64,000 bases of DNA from Candidatus Pedobacter colombiensis (GTDB lineage: Bacteria > Bacteroidota > Bacteroidia > Sphingobacteriales > Sphingobacteriaceae): assembly GCA_029202485.1 (NCBI GenBank), contig CP119313.1:1488001-1552000 (forward strand). Reading direction: 5' to 3'. Below are positions 59,416 through 64,000 of this stretch, piece by piece. Under the pieces are notes generated by a model. It had not been told where the DNA came from. It saw only the letters and a program-made list of their open reading frames with translations, and searched no databases. Made by a program: the position numbers and the translations under genes. Each line of letters begins with the position of its first letter. Position 1 is the first letter of the stretch.

Positions 59416-60783
59416 ATGCGTATACATTTTATAGCTATAGGCGGAAGTGCTATGCACAATTTGGCGATAGCCTTACACAAAAAAGGATATCAGGTAACCG
59501 GCTCAGATGATGTTATTTTCGAGCCATCCAGTAGTAGATTAGCGAGGTATGGTATTTTGCCAAAGGAAATGGGTTGGAATGAAGCTAATATTACAGCAGA
59601 TTTAGATGCTGTGATTTTGGGGATGCATGCTTTAACAGATAATCCTGAACTATTGAAAGCCCAGCAATTGGGGCTTAAAATTTATTCTTATCCAGAATAT
59701 ATTTATGAGCAGACTAAGGACAAGTTAAGAGTGGTAATAGGCGGAAGTCATGGTAAAACAACCATCACTTCTATGATATTACATGTGCTTAATTTCTATG
59801 AGAAAGATTTTGATTATTTGGTTGGAGCTCAGCTAGCGGGTTTTGATACCATGGTGAAGATTACTCATGAGGCACCTGTAATCATTATTGAAGGAGATGA
59901 ATATCTGGCTTCTCCTATAGATAGAAGGCCGAAATTTCATCTTTATAAAGCTAATCTGGCTGTTATAAGTGGTATCGCGTGGGATCATATCAATGTATTT
60001 AAAACTTACGAGGATTATACCCGGCAGTTTGAATTGTTTATCAATACCATTCAGCCTGGTGGAACATTAATTTACTGCAATACGGATAAAGATCTGAATA
60101 AGATTGTAGAAAAGTCTGCTGCCGATATTGAGAAGATTGGTTACGGAATCCCTGAACATGCAGTAAGAGATGGCATAACTTATCTATTGCCGGATGAAAC
60201 GCCACTTAAGGTTTTTGGCGATCATAATTTAATGAACCTTAACGCAGCTAAATTAATCTGTGAGCAACTTGATATCCGCGGTGAAGCATTTGATAAGGCT
60301 ATCGCATCATTTACAGGAGCAGCTAAGCGTTTGGAACTTTTGCTAAGTGATGGTGAGACTAACGTTTACAAGGATTTTGCGCATTCACCATCTAAATTAA
60401 AGGCTACTATTGAAGCTGTAAAGACTCAATTTCCAAATAGGAAATTAGTAGCGTGTATAGAGTTACATACATTTAGTAGTTTAAATAAAGATTTTTTAGT
60501 TCAATATGCGGATACAATGAAAGCTGCGGATACAGCAATTGTATATATTGATGAAAAAACTTTTCAGCATAAAAAACTAGAACCTTTTAGTAAAATAGAT
60601 GTTCAGACCGCTTTTAACAATGAAGAATTGCACTTTTTTGATAATTCAGAGCTGTTAACACAGTACCTGCTAGGCGTAAATTTTTATCGTACGAACTTAC
60701 TTTTGATGAGTTCTGGAAATTTTGGGGGAGTAGATCTCGTTAAATTGGCACGTGAGTTGAATATAGTTGAGCAAGGAATTTAA
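59416..60783 (+). CDS. Mur-ligase-family peptide ligase, Mpl-like
   Basis: This 455-residue Mur ligase resembles Mpl, which joins recycled murein tripeptide to UDP-MurNAc. The N-terminal IHFIAIGGSAMHNLAIALH matches UDP-MurNAc ligases, the ATP loop is IGGSHGKTTITSMIL (near residue 115), and GDEYLASPIDRRPKF (near 170) is the Mpl-type middle block. A TTG six codons earlier is possible. Whether it takes tripeptide or L-alanine is not settled by sequence. Confidence 0.85.
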   Translation: MRIHFIAIGGSAMHNLAIALHKKGYQVTGSDDVIFEPSSSRLARYGILPKEMGWNEANITADLDAVILGMHALTDNPELLKAQQLGLKIYSYPEYIYEQTKDKLRVVIGGSHGKTTITSMILHVLNFYEKDFDYLVGAQLAGFDTMVKITHEAPVIIIEGDEYLASPIDRRPKFHLYKANLAVISGIAWDHINVFKTYEDYTRQFELFINTIQPGGTLIYCNTDKDLNKIVEKSAADIEKIGYGIPEHAVRDGITYLLPDETPLKVFGDHNLMNLNAAKLICEQLDIRGEAFDKAIASFTGAAKRLELLLSDGETNVYKDFAHSPSKLKATIEAVKTQFPNRKLVACIELHTFSSLNKDFLVQYADTMKAADTAIVYIDEKTFQHKKLEPFSKIDVQTAFNNEELHFFDNSELLTQYLLGVNFYRTNLLLMSSGNFGGVDLVKLARELNIVEQGI

Positions 60784-60815
60784 TTACAAGATTATTACAC
60801 ACCTAAATTTATAAT

Positions 60816-61145
60816 ATGAATATCATTGGAAAAAACATTAGACAACTGCGCCAAAAAAATGGTTGGAGCCAAGGAGAAGTGGCTAAACGTCTAAATATTT
60901 CAATCCCTGCATTCTCGAAAATCGAGACAGGCATCACGGATATCAACATTTCAAGACTTGCACAGATTGCAAACCTTTTTGAGGTGTCGACAATGGATAT
61001 AATCTCGAAAGAAGGAGAAAACCCTCAATCACTTAATTTTGAAGAAATTAATAATTTGAAGGAAAAGTTAGCACTAAGAGAAGAAGAGATCATTAAACTT
61101 CAGAAGAAGGTTATTGATCTTTATGAAGAAATAAGAGAGAAATAG
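60816..61145 (+). CDS. XRE-family HTH protein with coiled coil
   Basis: This 109-residue protein has an N-terminal Cro/C1-type HTH (IRQLRQKNGWSQGEVAKRL then SIPAFSKIETG, residues about 8-60) and a C-terminal coiled coil of lysine and glutamate heptads (LREEEIIKLQKKVIDLYEEI). It should dimerise and bind DNA. No inverted repeat or partner toxin gene is next to it. Target unknown. Confidence 0.88.
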   Translation: MNIIGKNIRQLRQKNGWSQGEVAKRLNISIPAFSKIETGITDINISRLAQIANLFEVSTMDIISKEGENPQSLNFEEINNLKEKLALREEEIIKLQKKVIDLYEEIREK

Positions 61146-61147
61146 AT

Positions 61148-62266
61148 CTAAAAGATCTTACGCATAGTCAGGTGTCGCTTTCCAAAAGTGGCACCTGTTG
61201 CTTGATGAATAGAAAGCATCTTATCATTGAAATCACCAACCCAGGAAAGTTCGAGCTCATCGTACTGATTCATCGGTAAAACATACTCTTTAAGTTTAAT
61301 GAATAAGGCAGATTCCAAACCGTGCTTTTGATAAGCAGACTTTGTGCCCATTACAATGGCACGCATTCGGTTTACACCCTTCCAGCGTCTGTATACAAAC
61401 TTAATTTTTTCTATCAGCCCTAGTTTACCATTAAATCCTTTAATCATTTGGTTGGCATCGGGGATAATTACGACAAATGAGGCGGGTTCTCCATTGATGT
61501 AAGCAAACCAAATCAGTTTTTCATCCATTATAGTCTGCATCTTTTCAAAGCTCTCTTCCAGCGTCTCTTTTTTAATAGGTACGAAATTCTCAAAGTCCTT
61601 CCAGGCATCATTGTAGATCTCCATCAAATCTGCTACATATTTTGCTGCATTCTTTTTAGAGAAATGTTCAAAGGTATAACCCGGTTTGTTGGCTACCCAA
61701 TTGGCAATTTTGGTAAAGCGCTCCGGAAAAGGATTTCTTACAGCGAGATGATTGGTGATCTGCTCATATTCTGTTTTAAAGCCGTAATCTGTAAAAAAGC
61801 TGTGGTAGTATGGATGATGGTAATTCATGCCATAGGAGGGGGGAGTAAAGCCTTCTACGAGCAATCCCCAGAAAGAATCATTCTCCCCGAAATTGATAGG
61901 GCCATCCATGGCCTTCATTCCGTTCTCTTGTAACCACGACTTTGCCGTATCGAAAAGTAAAAAAGCAGCTTCTTTATTATTTATACATTCAAAAAAGCCC
62001 ATGCCGCCTGTAGGTTGCTCATACTGGTATGCTTTTTTATCATTTATAAAGGCTGCAATTCTGCCTATGTAATCTCCATTATCGTCTTGCAGTACCCATC
62101 TGGTACATTTTCCGTGTTGAAAAAATGGATTTTTATTACTGTCGAATATGTTTTCAATATCCTGATCCAGTGGGCAGATCCAATTTTTATCATCTTTATA
62201 TATAAAACGGGCAGTGGCTAAAAAATCTTTTCTGGAACGCTTTCCGGATACGGTAGTTATTTGCAT
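61148..62266 (-). CDS. GNAT-like acyltransferase (YghO-like hypothetical)
   Basis: This 372-residue protein resembles YghO-type proteins, a two-domain GNAT-like family of unknown substrate. The N-terminal half has FFECINNKEAAFLLFD and the PINFGENDSFWGLLVEGF block (near residue 130). The C-terminal half has IVMGTKSAYQKHGLESALF, a GNAT acceptor-like strand near 305. The ATG at 62266 starts the recognisable sequence. It converges with the XRE gene. Confidence 0.65.
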   Translation of the reverse strand: MQITTVSGKRSRKDFLATARFIYKDDKNWICPLDQDIENIFDSNKNPFFQHGKCTRWVLQDDNGDYIGRIAAFINDKKAYQYEQPTGGMGFFECINNKEAAFLLFDTAKSWLQENGMKAMDGPINFGENDSFWGLLVEGFTPPSYGMNYHHPYYHSFFTDYGFKTEYEQITNHLAVRNPFPERFTKIANWVANKPGYTFEHFSKKNAAKYVADLMEIYNDAWKDFENFVPIKKETLEESFEKMQTIMDEKLIWFAYINGEPASFVVIIPDANQMIKGFNGKLGLIEKIKFVYRRWKGVNRMRAIVMGTKSAYQKHGLESALFIKLKEYVLPMNQYDELELSWVGDFNDKMLSIHQATGATFGKRHLTMRKIF

Positions 62267-62289
62267 TTCTCCTAATGGAATTAAAATAA

Positions 62290-62313
62290 AAAGCATCCCT
62301 TAGGGGATGCTTT
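62290..62313 (-). terminator. Terminator of the small acidic gene
   Basis: AAAGCATCCC (62290-62299) and GGGATGCTTT (62304-62313) form a perfect 10-bp stem with TTAG loop. On the minus strand TTTTTATTTTAA follows, so it ends the gene at 62337. Confidence 0.85.
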
Positions 62314-62336
62314 ATCAATAATTATTTTTTTACCTG

Positions 62337-62531
62337 TTAATAGGTATCGTCATCGTCATCATCCGAACCAAAACTATCAAAGTTGTCCAGATCATCTAAT
62401 GGCATGTCGAGGTCGTCATCTTCATCATCGTCGTATGATTTCTTTTTATTGGTTTCTTCATACGAATCTTCCAGGTCATTTTCTGGATCTTCTGCTTTGC
62501 TTTTGTTAATTGGTTTTTTTGGAGTTTTCAT
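62337..62531 (-). CDS. Highly acidic 64-residue protein
   Basis: This small protein is half aspartate/glutamate in its C-terminal part (runs such as DDDEDDDLDMPLDDLDN and SDDDDDDTY) and basic at its start (KTPKKPINKSK). It is probably disordered. A terminator 23 bp downstream and an ATG after an AT-rich region support a real gene. Similar acidic proteins are common as hypotheticals in this family; function unknown. Confidence 0.55.
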   Translation of the reverse strand: MKTPKKPINKSKAEDPENDLEDSYEETNKKKSYDDDEDDDLDMPLDDLDNFDSFGSDDDDDDTY

Positions 62532-62930
62532 TACAAAAAATATAATTCCGTAAGGTTTTTATTTGATAAGTTAAATTTACTAAAAATCTTTTTAAATCAA
62601 AAGAACGATGTTTTTTTTAAATTTTTAGCTGATCAAAAGTAAGACAAAAAGAAATTCTGCAAAGAATTTTTTATAAAATAATCTTGTAAAAAGATTTGCG
62701 GGAAAGCAAAAAAAAAATGGTAAAGCTATGAACTTTACCATTTTTTAACACACAAATGAAACCTGAATTGAGATATAGTTTTAGGTTAGGTAAAAATATC
62801 TTTGATCAATCCTATAAGAACGATTTTACAAACTTCTGTTTGTTTTAATATCTATAACAAGTTTAATGCTAATTTTATAATGATTAATGTAAACTTAGTA
62901 AGTGGTACAAATAATTGAGTAAACGGTAAA
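62532..62930. other. 400-bp intergenic region with one stem-loop
   Basis: An AT-rich stretch between the acidic-protein gene and the sensor kinase gene. The only structure I see is the hairpin listed at 62712-62746. The segment from 62747 to 62930 holds no gene that I can support; a small RNA cannot be excluded. Confidence 0.5.
62712..62746. terminator. Bidirectional stem-loop terminator
   Basis: AAAAAATGGTAAAG (62712-62725), loop CTATGAA, CTTTACCATTTTTT (62733-62746): a perfect 14-bp stem with A- and T-tracts. It lies 185 bp past the kinase stop codon on the minus strand, so it may end that transcript. Confidence 0.8.
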
Positions 62931-64000
62931 TTAGCTGTATAAAGGGATCAAAATGGAGACATAAGTACCTGAAATACCATTTTGTTTAATGTCTATCTGT
63001 ATCGGATTTGCCTCAACCTGGTTTAAAAGGTTAATACGTTCACGGGTAAGGTTCATGCCTTTACTGACGTGATGACCTTTTTTACCCTTCAAAGAGTTAT
63101 CAATCCCGATGCCATCGTCAATAATTTCGATCACCAGGTGATCCTCACCTTTAAGGTCGATGAGGATATCAAGTTTACCACCTTCTTCTTTGGGCATTAA
63201 TCCATGCCATATTGCATTTTCAATATAGGGTTGGAGGATCATGGACGGGATTAAAGTCTCTTCTTTATCAATTGCACTATTTACCTTTATGTGATATTTA
63301 AACTTTTCGCCAAATCTTTTTTTCTCCAGACTTAAGTATAGTTCCAGGTATTCGAGTTCTTCATCCAGACTGATGAAGCTTTTTGTACATATTTCCAGAT
63401 TCTTTCTAATCAGTTTTGCAAAGCCCGTTAATATCTTATTTGCTGAATTGGTATCTTTTGTATTGATGTAATGCTGAATGGAGTTCATTACATTAAAAAC
63501 AAAATGGGGATTCATCATGGCCTGTAATGCACGTTGTTCGAGCATTAAGATCTTATTCTTTAAAAGCAGTTGTTGTTGTTCCTTATTCTTTTGCATTTTA
63601 GTAATTACAACTGCTACTTTATAAAAGGCAAAGCCGGCGAAAAGAAAAACGGCAACCAAAAATAGGTTTGTTTGCCAGAAATGCCTTTTTAATGAAAAGT
63701 TGACTCTGGTAGGTGTACTCCAGTTGCTCTTATTTGATTTTGAGCTGATTTCAAACGTATAATCTCCTGGTTCCAGTGAGGGGAACTCAAGCCTTCGACT
63801 TTTAGTTTCTGTCCAGTTAGACTCTGTTTTTAGTCGATAACGATAAGTGATGGTTTTATTTTGAAAGTCAATGGCACTGTATGTAAAAGTGATGCTGTTG
63901 TTGGAGGGGGCAAGTATATGCATGGCACTGTTCAGTCCAAGCTTTGTCTTATTGTTTATGATGGAGGATATTAATACTTTAGGAGCCTCATGATTGGTGT
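62931..64000 (-). CDS. LytS-type sensor kinase, 5' end beyond the window
   Basis: The reading frame stays open to the window edge, so the N-terminal part is missing. The visible 350 or so residues hold a Y_Y_Y-type beta-sandwich (SITFTYSAIDFQNKTITYRY region), one transmembrane helix (LFLVAVFLFAGFAFYKVAVV), a coiled coil, a His_kinase domain with MMNPHFVFNVMNSIQHYI, and a HATPase with ENAIWHGLMPKEEGG. It probably extends upstream into a two-component-regulator propeller as in hybrid sensors. No response regulator follows it. Confidence 0.92.
   Translation of the reverse strand, partial: TNHEAPKVLISSIINNKTKLGLNSAMHILAPSNNSITFTYSAIDFQNKTITYRYRLKTESNWTETKSRRLEFPSLEPGDYTFEISSKSNKSNWSTPTRVNFSLKRHFWQTNLFLVAVFLFAGFAFYKVAVVITKMQKNKEQQQLLLKNKILMLEQRALQAMMNPHFVFNVMNSIQHYINTKDTNSANKILTGFAKLIRKNLEICTKSFISLDEELEYLELYLSLEKKRFGEKFKYHIKVNSAIDKEETLIPSMILQPYIENAIWHGLMPKEEGGKLDILIDLKGEDHLVIEIIDDGIGIDNSLKGKKGHHVSKGMNLTRERINLLNQVEANPIQIDIKQNGISGTYVSILIPLYS

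Noticed and set aside
1..64000. tRNA, rRNA, tmRNA, CRISPR arrays and insertion sequences
   Set aside because: I scanned intergenic regions by eye and saw no cloverleaf-like arms, repeat-spacer pattern or transposase; a covariance-model search would be needed to be certain about RNAs.

Overview
The window reads as a chromosomal segment of a Bacteroidota bacterium, most likely Sphingobacteriaceae and close to Pedobacter. This is inferred from gene content, since no 16S rRNA gene is present. The supporting evidence is a type B type-IX-secretion cargo protein next to a PorP/SprF protein, LytS/LytTR and 7TMR-DISM kinases, several candidate promoters of the Bacteroidota form (TTTG, about 19 bp, TAnnTTTG), and weak or absent Shine-Dalgarno sequences. 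I saw no tRNA, rRNA, CRISPR array or insertion sequence.

Region 1-5.1 kb is a mixed accessory stretch. It has small stress and hypothetical proteins, an ArsR/SRPBCC pair behind a promoter flanked by two similar palindromes, a Dabb protein, and an orphan contractile tail sheath protein with no other injection-system gene nearby. A TPR protein follows. Region 6.6-12.2 kb (minus strand) is a tight eight-gene operon that encodes a complete type II fatty-acid-like elongation set: ketoreductase, hotdog dehydratase, acyl carrier protein, ketosynthase, enoyl reductase, phosphopantetheinyl transferase, alpha/beta hydrolase and lysophospholipid-type acyltransferase. A 19 bp palindrome lies just upstream of its first gene. 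A divergent ArsR plus old-yellow-enzyme pair follows, with its own two palindromes.

Region 12.7-18.4 kb holds an ASCH-like protein, a flippase-like membrane protein, DUF5996, a UBP zinc finger, a NeuD-type acetyltransferase and an exported MsrB. Region 18.4-25.6 kb is the most unusual part. Five overlapping or nearly overlapping genes encode a fused E1-like/nitroreductase protein (Rv1355c family), a GNAT/autoinducer-synthase-like acyltransferase, a 7TMR-DISM histidine kinase, a receiver-kinase hybrid and a single-domain receiver. A divergent paralogous receiver stands at the head. The layout suggests that a small molecule is made and sensed by one unit, but this is inference. Region 25.6-30.3 kb is a 1205-residue T9SS cargo protein with PKD domains plus its PorP/SprF partner.

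The rest is largely core genome: rpoN, mscL, a LiaF-like/DUF4288/LytS/LytTR operon with a direct-repeat candidate operator, rpmH-rnpA-yidD-tsaB, priA, pcm, smpB, an Nramp transporter fused to a universal-stress domain with its DtxR/MntR regulator, an Lrp/AsnC regulator, ung, lysS, a long-chain acyl-CoA ligase, iscS-iscU-iscA, methylmalonyl-CoA epimerase, rpmE, a GlmU-like protein, tpiA, prmA and an Mpl-like ligase. The window ends inside a truncated sensor kinase gene.
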